Below are positions 46,155 to 57,160 of a stretch of DNA of 64,000 nucleotides, piece by piece. Position 1 is the stretch's first letter. Each line of letters opens with the position of its first letter. The notes beneath the pieces were generated by a model. That model was not told where the DNA came from, did not search any database, and saw only the letters and a list, made by a program, of their open reading frames with translations. Source of the stretch: Elmis aenea. Lineage: Eukaryota; Arthropoda; Insecta; Coleoptera; Elmidae. The DNA is taken from positions 58,614,108 to 58,678,107 of the forward strand of contig OX393577.1 of NCBI GenBank assembly GCA_947652605.1, given 5' to 3'. Made by a program: the position numbers and the translations under genes.

Positions 46155-46622
46155 CGCGCTACATAATAAATAAAAATAAAAAACGGCATTTTTTAAATCG
46201 TTAATAACTCGGTTATACTTGATGGTGCAAAAATTTTTGGGGAAAAGTTGTAGATTTATTTACGCACTGTCAAAAAAACAACGTTCATTTGTTTCAATAT
46301 TGTTTAAATTCTTAGATAAATTACAAACTTACATTTTTTAATTGGAAACCATGGTTGGCTATGACCTATGACCTATTTTTCCTCTTTTTAATAATCTAAG
46401 GTTTAATGTATTTATTTTGATATTTACGCTTAAAACAAATGAAATTCATCAAAAAGTCCCTATGAAGCTATAGAGTGCCATGAAACAAATGAATGGTTTA
46501 ATTTTACAGTGCGTAAAAAACTCCAATTTTTACCTAAAAATATTTTTTACCATCAAGTATAACCGAGTTATTAATGATTTAAAAAAACATTTTGGTTTTT
46601 GTTTATTATCCAGCGTGTCATG
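46132..46622. repeat. foldback element, CAGCGTGT end
   Basis: Arms at 46150-46310 and 46470-46622 pair over TTAATAACTCGGTTATACTT / AAGTATAACCGAGTTATTAA and CATTTGTTTCA / TGAAACAAATG. It contains ATGGTTGGCTATGACC, the inverse of the shared ATAGCCAACTAT motif. The left border is TA-CAGCGTGTAAC. Confidence 0.75.
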
Positions 46623-46700
46623 AAACTTTTTTAAAACATTAAAGCATCACTGAATAGGTCTCAGGAAAGGGAACAATTTGTCTAATTTAAACTTCTTTGT

Positions 46701-46871
46701 ATTAATGCCATTTCACCTGATGATTGGAAAAAGCGCTGTGAACATGTTCGAATAATTGAAGATAAGTATTTAGATAAGGAACTGACTATTGATACTCAAA
46801 GTGAGGAACTTATTATCAGTCTTAGGGACAGTGATAGTGAATTTGAAAGCGATTCAAGTGATGACGAATAA
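46701..46871 (+). pseudogene. C-terminal tail of a transposase-like protein
   Basis: An open frame reads INAISPDDWKKRCEHVRIIE, then DKYLDKELTIDTQSEELIIS, then a very acidic end (SDSEFESDSSDDE) and a stop. This form, a D/W-x-x-x-x-x-H-V-x-x-I-E-D helix plus acidic tail, is what I know from Tc1/mariner-like DDE transposase relatives common in insects. Nothing of the catalytic core remains. It lies just right of the 46132-46622 foldback, which may be its relative. Confidence 0.4.
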
Positions 46872-48154
46872 ATAAACTTGATGCATTTGTGAATACAAAT
46901 AAGTTAAATTAAAATTTGCTTATCGTCTTTATTAAATATCTTGCAACTGGATTTGCATTTCTGCAAGAGAGCTTTAATGTGTGATTTTTATTAAAAGTAA
47001 TTTATTACTAACATGTTTATAGTTATTTTTTGTAAAAATGTGTCAAGTATATTTTATCTTTAAATTTTTTGTAATACGTTTATAATAATGTATACCCGCC
47101 TATGGTTTGGGAGTCTGTGGACCATATTGTGGCGTCTGCTGCGCGAACTTACCCCCGCTCTTCGCCTTTAAACTTGGATCTGGCAATAGCTCTTAACGTT
47201 TACGAGATCTCAATAGTGGCCCTTCTTTGTGGACTACCCTGTATATTACAAGTATTGTTAACAGAAATTCATGGGAAAATATGAGATTGTTAAACGCATC
47301 TATGTATTACAAATACGACTCTTACTTGCAATGTGTTCAAAAAAAATAACAAATGCATTCAGTTTGTGAATGGCTTAAAAATATACAAAATAAACGCCAA
47401 CGTTACAGAACGTCTGATATAAAATCTTATCTTTTTCTAATTTATTAAGCATGTTGGGTGTATTTTATGAGCGTAAGTGGAGCAAATTTCGTTATTTCAA
47501 TCATAACAGCTGAACTCAAATTATTAAAAAAAGTTTAATTTTTGCCTTAATAACATTTAGAATTAAATCATAAATACCTGCCCATTAAACCCGAATTATC
47601 TTTTAATAAACGCAAAACCCAATTAAAAAAAGTTCAGCTTGACGAAATACGCGGAAATTTCAAAGATAAAAAACACAACTATTTTAATCCCTTTGAAAAA
47701 TTTCACTTACATGCAGGGACGAAAAACGAACAAAAATCGTTCGTTTTTGATCGGAACGAAAACGAAATATTTCGTCGAAATTTAATAGCGGTTAAAACCG
47801 GTTTACAGTTTTTTTTAAATTATTGTTAGTCATTAATTATTAGTGTTTACGCATAAAAAACACAAAAAGTTCAATAAAAACGTTGATTAAAAAACACAAA
47901 AAGTTCAATAAAAACGTTGTTTAAAAAACACATCGTGTTTGAACTACAAATAAGAAAAAACATCTTGGAATAATAAAAACACAAAATAACTAAAAACACA
48001 CATTTAATGAATGTTGTCGAATTCTATTACTCTTAAAAAAATATTCACCACACAAAAATTACTCAAGTTTACATTGTGATAAATTTACTTGCAAAAACAT
48101 AATGCAACTTAAAAAATACTTAACTTAAAAATTCTCCATAAATTAAGATATTTA
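46872..48154. other. intergenic, repeat fragments
   Basis: It contains a GGACTACCCTGTATATTAC end at about 47230-47248 and a hAT-like left end, CAGGGACGAAAAACGAAC, at about 47715 followed by AACGAAA and AAAACCGGTT words. Around 47870-47940 a CACAAAAAGTTCAATAAAAA unit is repeated. No gene. Confidence 0.45.
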
Positions 48155-48297
48155 GGCCCGATTGCATAAAAGTTGAACCTGGGATTAAACCACAACCCTA
48201 GAACTAAGCAAAATCGCAGCATAGTTGGCGCTGGTATTGCCTAGCTTTATTGATTAACTTGTATTTTAACACCAGTGTTGCTTTGTGGAGTCGGGCC
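48155..48297. mobile_element. small MITE with GGCCCGA ends
   Basis: The ends GGCCCGATTGCATAAA and the inverse TTTGTGGAGTCGGGCC are flanked by TTA and TTG. It is 143 bp and non-coding; possibly PIF/Harbinger-like. Confidence 0.45.
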
Positions 48298-48335
48298 TTG
48301 AGTAATAATTAATGAAATAACAATTAAACAGAAAT

Positions 48336-49790
48336 TCACATTGGCCTATTTTGCTGTTTTCTCATTTTCTTCCTTTTATCGAGTTCCTTCTTCGTTTTAT
48401 GAGATTTTACTGCAGCCACGGCGCCGACCACAAAACCGATTGTACCAATACCACTACCAATGGATAGAAGGCCAGCTGCTAACGAAGCACCCATTCCAAC
48501 TCTTTTAACAGTCACCTCTTTATTTAATTTTATATCAAGCTGTACTCTTATCGATATTTCTTCTTCAATTTCTTTCAGAACCTTTTCAGCTCTCATTATT
48601 TCGTCGTGTAAGATTACGTTGTAGTGCCCTAAAATACGCTGTTTCGTGTTGTTTAACAACAAACAACCATCATCGAGTATGGCCAACAAGTTTAATTCTT
48701 TGGTCAGTGGTACTGTTGAAGCTAAACTAAACAATTTCGTAAGCTGACTTTTTATATCACTAAAAGAAGTTGAGGAGATTGTGCTCCCAATCTGCTTCAA
48801 CTTATAGATCAAGTTGTTTAAAAAGTGCCTCAATTCAGCAAGTTCTTCATCTGTTGAACCGTAAATATAATTAGGTGTCGTAAAATATTCATCATATTCT
48901 AATGTGCGATATCTTAGTTCATTTCTAAAACTATACGATGTCACACAATTTTCACAAAGTTCTCCTAAAACTTGTTTAGTTTTATTTGGTAATGTGTAGC
49001 CTATTTCTGTGTAGCTCATGTTTTTAAATCTATTTTCGTCGGTTATTACTCCGAGATTAAAATCCACATCTCTAGCAAGAACTTGGCCACTTTGAGAAGG
49101 CATTCTTAAACTTCCTATCAAAGAATCGTGTTCCACAAAATATTTAGCGTGTTTTTTGCAACCATCGGTAAATTCACCTTCAGTGATCTTTAATCGCAAT
49201 AAATTTGCCAATTCTTTTGAGTTATTTCCTTGCCAATCTTTGGTAAAAACAACGGAAAACGCATCAAGCCATCCATGTGAATTGGGTAGTAACTTAAGAA
49301 CGCCCTCAAATAAATTTTTTATTCCGGACGTGTTGCCACCATCGACTTCACCAACATCCACCACTAGTATGAATTTGACCATAGCACAATACTTAAGTTG
49401 GTTCACAAATATCGCGTTAATTATTTTCTGTTCAAGTCTTTCATTATCACCAAATCCCTGTACCTCTATGAATACTATATTTTTATCATAACAATTGTAA
49501 ACATTTGGTAAAACGACGTGAGGAATTAATTCCTGGCCTATTGGTGGTCCTTCAGCATTCTCATTGTCTTTTTGTATCTTATAAAAAGGTTTAACAATCT
49601 CTACAGCGTTTAACTTAGAGCCAATGATATAATTGATGAAGGTGCTTTTACCACTTTTGGTGTTACCCAAAACTATCACAACTCGTTTATTTTGAATTTT
49701 ATCTCTGAGATTTATCATAGAAGAATTTGCATCGCTTAAAACTTGTTTTATTCGTGTTTTTGTTTGTTCTATATCCTTCGAGTTGGCCAT
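48336..49790 (-). CDS. single-exon P-loop GTPase-like protein with C-terminal membrane hairpin
   Basis: 484 residues from the ATG at 49790 (context CAAAAATGGCC). A longer frame upstream starts only with TTG and is preceded by an acceptor-like TTAATTGCAG, so a 5' UTR intron is likely. Residues 42-50 (GNTKSGKST) are a Walker A/G1 loop. Residues 107-114 (FIEVQGFG) stand in the G3 position but lack the usual DxxG. FTKD at 182-185 fits G4. Then comes an alpha-helical region with a charged coiled-coil-like stretch (RAEKVLKEIEEEI), and a glycine-rich hydrophobic hairpin (about residues 431-461, MGASLAAGLLSIGSGIG) followed by a basic tail. The layout recalls AIG1/IRG or dynamin-like membrane GTPases, but I cannot name the family. 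It has no introns in the coding part, unlike the other host genes here. Confidence 0.8.
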   Translation of the reverse strand: MANSKDIEQTKTRIKQVLSDANSSMINLRDKIQNKRVVIVLGNTKSGKSTFINYIIGSKLNAVEIVKPFYKIQKDNENAEGPPIGQELIPHVVLPNVYNCYDKNIVFIEVQGFGDNERLEQKIINAIFVNQLKYCAMVKFILVVDVGEVDGGNTSGIKNLFEGVLKLLPNSHGWLDAFSVVFTKDWQGNNSKELANLLRLKITEGEFTDGCKKHAKYFVEHDSLIGSLRMPSQSGQVLARDVDFNLGVITDENRFKNMSYTEIGYTLPNKTKQVLGELCENCVTSYSFRNELRYRTLEYDEYFTTPNYIYGSTDEELAELRHFLNNLIYKLKQIGSTISSTSFSDIKSQLTKLFSLASTVPLTKELNLLAILDDGCLLLNNTKQRILGHYNVILHDEIMRAEKVLKEIEEEISIRVQLDIKLNKEVTVKRVGMGASLAAGLLSIGSGIGTIGFVVGAVAAVKSHKTKKELDKRKKMRKQQNRPM

Positions 49791-50967
49791 TTTTGTGGGT
49801 TTATAAACGATCTGCAATTAAGGATTTTTAATGTAACTGCGTCGATTTAGTTATGCAAAACAAAAGTTTCATGATTTTGGGAACTTTTAATTCTGGATAA
49901 GCTCAATGAGAAAAAAGTTTACTGTACGCTTCAATGAATGTAAAAAAAAAGATCACTGTATAATATGAGAAAAATGCATGTACAGTATTTAGATTTGTGA
50001 GAACTTTTTCAATGTATAAAAAAATTGCATATTTGGGATGTACTTGGTATTTGTTTATAAACTCTGAACACTTTTGAAACTAAATTTTGCTATACAGTAG
50101 CTCGTAACTAATGACAAACATCAGTTGGTGGATATTATCAACCTTTTTACAATCCAAATTTTATGGCACAGTACTTACCTTAAGGTAATTTAGAAAATCC
50201 GTGCACTCCTCTCATAAACACATATTGCAACAATTATTTTAGATATGATTGAGCACTCATAATATGAATAACAACATACATAGGTACAGATATGGTTTAA
50301 TACAAAATGATTCGCCGAATTTAGATAAGATACAAATTGATTTATAGATAATAAAGTTAGTGAAGCAACTACGTACAAAAACAAATTACTAGGTAGTTAT
50401 CAGTTTGTACCTACCTACACTTAAAATTTGTAGATTAAAATAAAAACATATACAAGATGTCCTAAAAGTCTAAATTCATAGGCATTTTGTCGTACATATT
50501 TGCTTTTTCCTTCTGACTTAAATAATCATATAGGCGAGGTCCAATTGAGTGACCACAAATGAAAAAATATATGGAATGTTCCTTTTAAAAAAAATGACTT
50601 ATTCGTGTTTGAAGTTTAGCCAAATGGACAGGACATAAAAAACCCTCTGTGCCTCTATATTTACTATCGCTTACAATTAAATAAAGTACTTTTTGTTTTA
50701 ATAGAATTAGTTTTAGTTTAATGTATTATTGCCTAAATTAAAACTGTATATTACAAAAATAGTAATATTTATTCTACTTTTCCCGTATACTTTTAGCCAT
50801 TGGCCTGTTTTTTTATTTGAAAAATTGATAATTACAATTGTTAAGGGGCGAAGCGAAACAATTGCTGATGAAAGTTGAGAGGAAAAAAAATTCAGCGGAG
50901 GCCAATTGACAAGGGCCCACTGAAAGTTTTAATTACCCCCCCTAAGATGGACAGCTGGATCTGCCTT
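49791..50967. other. upstream flank of the GTPase gene, no gene seen
   Basis: AT-rich with no supported frame. The leader exon of the GTPase, if its 5' UTR is spliced, would lie here. Confidence 0.45.
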
Positions 50968-51232
50968 TGGCATGTTTAGCTAATGTATCTCAAAATGTGG
51001 TATACATTTTGGAAAAATAGAATCACACGTTTTAGCGTGCTTTGCAAAAGTATTTTCAGATATTGAAATATTGTATCCTTGCTATAAAACAAATCACTCC
51101 CTTCCTACGAACTTCGATAAATCCAAAATGATGTTTAATAAAATTTTGAAATTGATAGGGCATGTTTAGCTAATATATCTCAAAATGTGGTATAAATTTC
51201 AGAAAAATAAAACCACCTGTTTTTGCGTGCAC
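50968..51232. repeat. direct duplication of a ~190 bp unit
   Basis: GCATGTTTAGCTAATGTATC (50969) recurs as GCATGTTTAGCTAATATATC (51160). Both are followed by TCAAAATGTGGTATA, a CCAC/CACACGTTTT stretch and GCGTGC. Confidence 0.6.
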
Positions 51233-51800
51233 GCATTTATAATTATAAATATTCTAAAATCGTGTAAGCTGCGACCTCTGTTGGTGACATTTTCTACTTA
51301 TATATTGTACCAGGAGCACATAAAGGAGGTGACGAGAAAGCTACGACATATGCGAATGTTACAACCAAGTGTTAAAAAGAGACAAACAACGTCTTCCATT
51401 TCCGTACTTTAAGCATGTTTACATTCATTCAACCATAACAGCTGATCTTAAATGATTTTAAAAAGTTAAATTTTAGCCTTAATAACGTCATTCAGGGTAA
51501 ACTAAGAAATATGTGCTTTATAAATTTAAATAATCTTTCAATAAATGTAAAATTCAAGACATATATATTGAGAAAAGTTTAGCATTACAAAACACGCGGT
51601 AATTTCAAAAATTAAAAACTATTTATAACTTTTCTCATACCTTCGACTATTTTTAAATAACAATTATTTAACTATAATCAATTCACATGCACCAATATGA
51701 CGTTTAGAAACATTTTCAGTAGATAATAGTTCTAATTTAATTTAAAATCCTTTTGCCTCCCATATATGATACATACAAAGAAATGTTTAACCCTTTCAGG
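51233..51800. other. intergenic, nothing recognised
   Basis: No gene or repeat pair supported. Confidence 0.45.
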
Positions 51801-52502
51801 TGATGTGGTATCTCAGCGAAACCACATTTTCAAAAATTTCTAGGCCAAATGTATAGCGTTTTAACCGAGAATTCACGCGTCAATGTGGTCTTTAGTATCG
51901 CCATCTGTCGATCTATAGCGTAAAATTTGCTCAAATACATTCAATAGCCAATAGAATAATAGAATACATATTTTAGTTTAGTCGGTACTTTACCAAGTTG
52001 GAGAAATAATAGTGATTTTTTCGAAAAAAGTGATTAAAAGGCCGTTTCAACTAAATTTTTATCCATGAAACAATTCAATTAGTTCTGAAGAGGGGGTCAA
52101 CCCCCCTATAGCAGTCTCCGCGCGAGCGGAAAAAAACACGTGACCTTCAATTTATTAGTTGTCAAGTACTAAGTAGGTAAGTATCAAAGTACCTACTTCT
52201 TATAAAATTTTGAAAATCTTTTTAATTTTTTTTTTTCAAAATTACGTGGTTTCATTATGAAACCACTATGCTTCTTGACGCCAAATTATTCATAATTTTA
52301 GTCGATAAAAAGCGGTTATTTGTGTTTCAACCGTGAAAAAACTGTTTTTTCAAATATCATGTAAAATAACTTTTCTTTGGTTATAAAAATATATATGCGT
52401 TTAAGTGAGCATATAGCTTAAATTATAATACTAGAACTCATATATTTATTTTGTTCCACCTACCACTCATGCATTGTGGTTTCAGTGCGTAACCACATCA
52501 TA
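51801..52502. repeat. inverted-repeat element with GATGTGGT ends
   Basis: Left GATGTGGTATCTCAGCGAAA followed by CCACATT pairs with right TTGTGGTTTCAGTGCGTAACC followed by ACATCAT. Inside is an exact small palindrome GTGGTTTCATTATGAAACCAC-like at 52244-52264. Non-coding; transposon class unknown. Confidence 0.55.
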
Positions 52503-52846
52503 TTGTTAAAACGGGCCAATTATTTGCAAAAAAAAAATGTAATCCTTTTCATTTAAGTCATATTGACCTTGCATCTTAGATTGCTATTCTTATTAATGTT
52601 TTATAAAATTAAATTTTCCATGTTAGCAACTTTTAATTTCAAATGTTTTCATGATGCCAAAGCAGGCATTAAATTTGAACCTTTCTATCCAAATTCATTT
52701 TTAGCGTCCATCTTTAACAACCAAAAACCATTTAAAATAACACAGCAACTTTATTTACTATCAATTTATAATAACACTTGTATAAATAAAATAATATAAC
52801 ACAGCAACACAAAAAAATATAAACAAATTGGCTAGGAATGTGCAAA

Positions 52847-55800
52847 CTATGAAACGGTCAAAGGTACAACATCTGGAACGTTATCTTTGACTTTTGCATC
52901 CAAAATAATGTTCGGCTGATAAACATTACCTTTCTCTAGAGCTCGTTTTCCCCACTTACACAAGAAAATGTTCGACAAAAATTGTATAAAACTATTAATA
53001 AAACCTGAAAACAAATTTTACAACATAGAATCAAACAACAAAGACGTAATCAAATATAATTTTACCTGAACACACGTAAATACCGCCAACAATAGAACAC
53101 AGTCTTGCCAAAAACATTCCCAAATGATCTCTCTCTTGCCGTACGGTGACTTTTAAGGCAGACATGTCATACTTGAAAAATATCCCTGGCATGCCGTGAC
53201 TACCTTTGAAATGGTCGATTGGTCGACTCAATTCTTTAACGCTGTACTGATATGTTTTTGACGTTGTTAAAAATGTTTTCACTGTAGTAGGCACTACTTC
53301 TATGAAATACTGATACAAAATCATATCTAAAAAGAAAATATCAATGTGTAATGTGTACAGCATAGAAAATTTACAAAAGAGTAATTGAAGAAAGACTCGG
53401 CGAAAGTAGAAACAACTATGGAAGATACTCAAGCAGGATTTAGAATAGGAAGATAAACACCTAAGATTGGGTCTTTGTGATGAGACAAATAAGCAGAAAA
53501 ACACTTTTGGTATGTCACTTAGAAAAAGCCTTTGATAGTATACAAAGAGAAGAAATATGAAAGACCATGAAACAAAGAGGAGTCAGTGACAAGATAATCA
53601 AGATAGAGTACGTGCCATAAAACAAAAAATGTGAAAATAGCAAGCAGCATAACATAGGAATGTTTTACAAAGGGAAGCATTCTGGACCCAATACTGTTTA
53701 TAATAATAATGGATAACATCTCAAAAAAGGTAAACCATACAACAAAGAGAGAACACCTGGGTTATAGAAAATTAGTGCCAGTTAGAATGTACGAACTGAT
53801 ATAAGTAGATGATCTAATCCTGTTTGGAAAGAGAAAGAAGGAGTTAAAAACAGATTGAAAAATGGACAGATAATTTAAAAGGATATGGCTTGAAAATAAA
53901 GTTAAAAAAAAAAAGATGGAAAATCATACAGAAAATGAAGAAATAGTGGTGCAGGATGAAATATAACAAGTAAAAAAATAGTTGAAATATTTAGAGGCAT
54001 TACTGGAGGAAACTGGCAAAATTAAACTAGAATAGCTAAAAAAAAAATCACTTTATGAAATTTTGTATAAACCTTTTTTCAGTAAAATGAAGTATAAAAA
54101 ATTACTAAAACCAGAATTTAAGAAACGGTACTAGCACCAATGCTTTATTTCATTGCGAATCATGGGTTTTAACAGACACATTAAAAAGTAGAATAGAAAC
54201 TTGTGAAATGAAAACGGTAAGAAAAATTGAAGGTGTGTCAAGAATGCACAAAATACGAAGTGAAAGAATAAGAAACAAACTAAAAATAAAAAGTGTAATC
54301 GAAAAAATTTAAACCCACCAAATAAGGCGGATCGGGCATGTACAGGGTGGTCCAAATTCGATGGGATTACATGGGTATCTCGCTTAATAGGCAAGATAGA
54401 GCAACGGTTAAGTTACCAAAAATTGGCCGTTTTTTGGGACAAACTCAGGACAGTTGTCAAATATATTTTATCATTTTCTGTTTTTCTTGATTTTTTTCTG
54501 TTTCCACAACCTACTTTTTGTTTTTCATCTTTAAAATAATTGAAAAACCTTTGTAACTTGCGTATTATTGAAAATAAATACATCAACCCCTATATATTTG
54601 GAATGAGAAAAAAATAAGAAATTTAAATAGGCCATAGCCAACTATCGCTCCTATTTAAAAGAAGGTAAGTTTGTGTCATAACTTTTTAACGGCGAGCGTA
54701 AATTTTTTTTAAAGTGTAATAAAACAACAATCTAAAAATATTGTTAATAAACTTTTTTGGTATTTACAACAATAACCGAGATATGACACATTATTAATAT
54801 GACAAAAAAACAGTTTTTCTCCAATATCTCAAAAATCGAAAATGATAGAATATTAAAAAAACAGTTTTTCTCCAATATCTCAAAAATCGAAAATGATGGA
54901 ATATTTTTGAAAACGGTTCTGAGTATGTCCCAAAAAACTGCCCATTTTTGGTAATTAAACCGTTTCTCTATCTTGCCTATTAAGCGAGATACCCATGCAA
55001 TCCCATTGAATTTTGACCACCCTGTACTAAGTGATGAAAGTAATATAAAAGCTGAAAGTAGAAAAAAAAAAGACGCGAACTACCCAGGAAAACGTGGAAT
55101 AGCGAAATAGTGAATATACTAAGGAAAAAGTTACTGACATGGAACCAAGCCAGAAAGAAAGTGACGTACAGGAGAGAATAGAGATGAGCCATTGCCAAGA
55201 CAACGTTGATAGTAGAGGCTTGCGAATAATAATAATAATGTAATGTATTACATGAACTGTTAATCTCCAATCATAGAAATGTAACGAATTGGGCCAGAAT
55301 CGGCGAAAGAGAGTGCTGGCAATATTTTTGATATGAAAAAACTATGTATGTTTATTGTTTAGATAAGTTTCCTTTTTTTAGCCCCGAATTTATTTTTTTT
55401 TGCACACAGCCCCGCTCTGTGTTAGGTAGATTTAAGTGCCGTAAAAATATGTACTTACTTTTATCGGTGATATATTCGTCACCTTCTAAAGGATGTATAA
55501 TACCAGGGCTCGGGTCTCCAAAACTTAATCTATCGATTCTGTGTGTAAAATTATAGTCACTATCAGCCATAAACCCACTAATATGAATATGACCTCTAGG
55601 AAGACTTAAACTTTTGCCTGCGGTAATGTGAAAATTACCCGACACTTTGTTAAGTATAAGTGACCCATATATCCGACACGCATCATGTGGTCTTTTAGGG
55701 TTTTCTTGCCGCTGTGGCATATCGGTGAATAACGAAGTGTGGCTACTGCGCCATAGGAATTCCTGCAAACCATTAATTTACACAAATAAATTACAAAACA

Positions 55801-56562
55801 TTTAGAAAATCAATAACAATCTTGAAAATATATAATTTAAAAATACATAAATTGTTTCTAAATTATTTTTAAAAATGATTTCAAATTAAATATTCAAATC
55901 ATATATAGAGTGGTTTCCAAAAATGTTTTTAGTACTGCACCTGAATCGCATGATACTCTTCCCTAAGATATGAGTTAAAATGCTGCTTGTTATCAAAATG
56001 AAACCTTTGTTCAGGAGCTAATTCAAACCACGTATCTTCTTCTTCAAGACTACCAAATTTATACGCATTCTGATTTGTTGAATCTAATATATCTGCACCC
56101 AAATCTAAAATTACATAAACATTAGATCCAATATTAAAGCATACTATCTATTATAAATATTAACTATCACACACTCATTTAAATTTCAAATTACGACACA
56201 TACCAAATTTTTGCCATTTCATAATACTTACTTGAGCAAGTCATAGCGACGGTAATATCTACATTAATTTTTAATTTTTCATCGACATCTGTGTCAGGAG
56301 AAAACTTAAAAACAAATTTGCTATGTAAGTAGTAATTAACTTCCGAATATACCAACCAGAATATTAATGCAAAACTAACGATGGACACTACAAAGTTATT
56401 ATTAAAAAAATAATTCTTATTATTTTTTATATACTTACAGGTACCACCAACTGAGGACGTTTCTTTATAATTTTCTTCAACTTTTGGAAACATATCTAAC
56501 TGCTTGACTTTACTAATTTTTGAACCTCTGTATCGCAACATGGTGACCTTTTCTTTATCCAT
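52847..56562 (-). CDS. ERGIC2: ERGIC2, ER-Golgi intermediate compartment protein 2
   Basis: Six exons on the minus strand, 388 residues: 56562-56439, 56387-56232, 56104-55941, 55762-55459, 53326-53066, 53004-52847; all phases agree. The protein cycles between ER and Golgi with its partners (ERGIC/Erv41-Erv46 type) and acts in early secretory transport. Signs: N-terminal cytosolic block VKQLDMFPKVEENYKETSS, first membrane segment SIVSFALIFWLVY, the lumenal start KLKINVDITVAMTC, a conserved lumenal core ACRIYGSLILNKVSGNFHIT with FTHRIDRLSFGDPSPGI, then YFIEVVPTTVKT and HGMPGIFFKYDMSAL, and a second membrane segment near FLARLCSIVGGIYVCSGFI. Length fits the family (about 380). Intron 4 (2.1 kb) holds a LINE with a nested foldback. 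The gene lies head to head with the dynein gene. Confidence 0.93.
53390..55240 (+). pseudogene. RTE-type LINE fragment in ERGIC2 intron 4, split by a foldback
   Basis: Plus-strand blocks with frame breaks: MEDTQAGFRIGR, then VCHLEKAFDSIQREEI, then RKIEGVSRMHKIRSERIRNK, then THQIRRIGH. The text then resumes at 55027 with LSDESNIKAESRKKKRRELP and RKTWNSEIVNILRKK. This is the order of a LINE polymerase and its closing region. The element 54343-55024 sits inside it; removing it with one TA joins HQIRRIGHV to LSDESN in frame. Confidence 0.8.
54343..55024. mobile_element. foldback element with defined ends and TA duplication
   Basis: The ends are CAGGGTGGTCCAAATTCG and its near-inverse TGAATTTTGACCACCCTG, flanked by TA on both sides (54341-54342, 55025-55026). 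It is the same family as 34163-35384, shortened in the middle. Shared blocks are CATAGCCAACTATCGC, AACTTTTTAACGGCGAGCG and ACAACAATAACCGAGATATG. A 50-bp stretch (AACAGTTTTTCTCCAATATC and following) is directly duplicated at about 54810-54890. Non-coding. Confidence 0.9.
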
Positions 56563-57160
56563 TGATTAATTATTATATAAAATAAGTCAACTTCAATATA
56601 ATATCTAATAAAAATAATACTGTACAAATAGTTACGAAGCAAAAGTGTTTATAGAACTCAGAACTACAATACCCGCAATTTTAAAGGTTATGTTATGACA
56701 GTGACAGATGAAATGTGTCTACCGTACCATAGACGAAACATCAACAGTCCCCGTGTAGCATACAGTATAACCCATCTAATTTCCATAGCCAACTTTGTGA
56801 AAAAATGTAATACGACAAAAATCCTTTATAAAATAATTAGTGTAAAAAAAGATTTTTTAATAAATTCTCTTTTTTTTTTACATATACATAAAATAATTTA
56901 AACTTATTTTACAGTTTTATAAAATACTGTCAAAATAGTGAGGTTATAAAAACAATTGTCACCAATTTAAAATAAATTAAAAATTCTTTAGTGAGACAGT
57001 AGTAGGCTAGTGAAATTAAAGTAAAACATATTTAACTAGACAGCTTGTGTCAAATACAATTTTTTTTGTATTAATATCACAGTTTTATTTATGGTCATTA
57101 AACATAATTAACGCCAAACATTGTAACTGAAATACAAAGTAAGAGCAATATTAGGGTAGC
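56563..57160. promoter_or_regulatory. shared upstream region of ERGIC2 and the dynein gene
   Basis: About 600 bp separate the two start codons, which point away from each other, so both promoters must lie here unless a leader intron exists. It contains TTCCATAGCCAACTTTG, close to the motif found in the foldbacks. No X-box of good quality is seen. Otherwise AT-rich and without any supported frame. Confidence 0.5.

Noticed and set aside
48336..49817. Longer GTPase frame starting at 49817
   Set aside because: The start would be TTG, and an acceptor-like CAG precedes the next bases; ATG at 49790 has a proper context.
53031..53504. 157-codon minus-strand frame
   Set aside because: Only its middle (53326-53066) is ERGIC2 exon 5; the rest is intron read-through.
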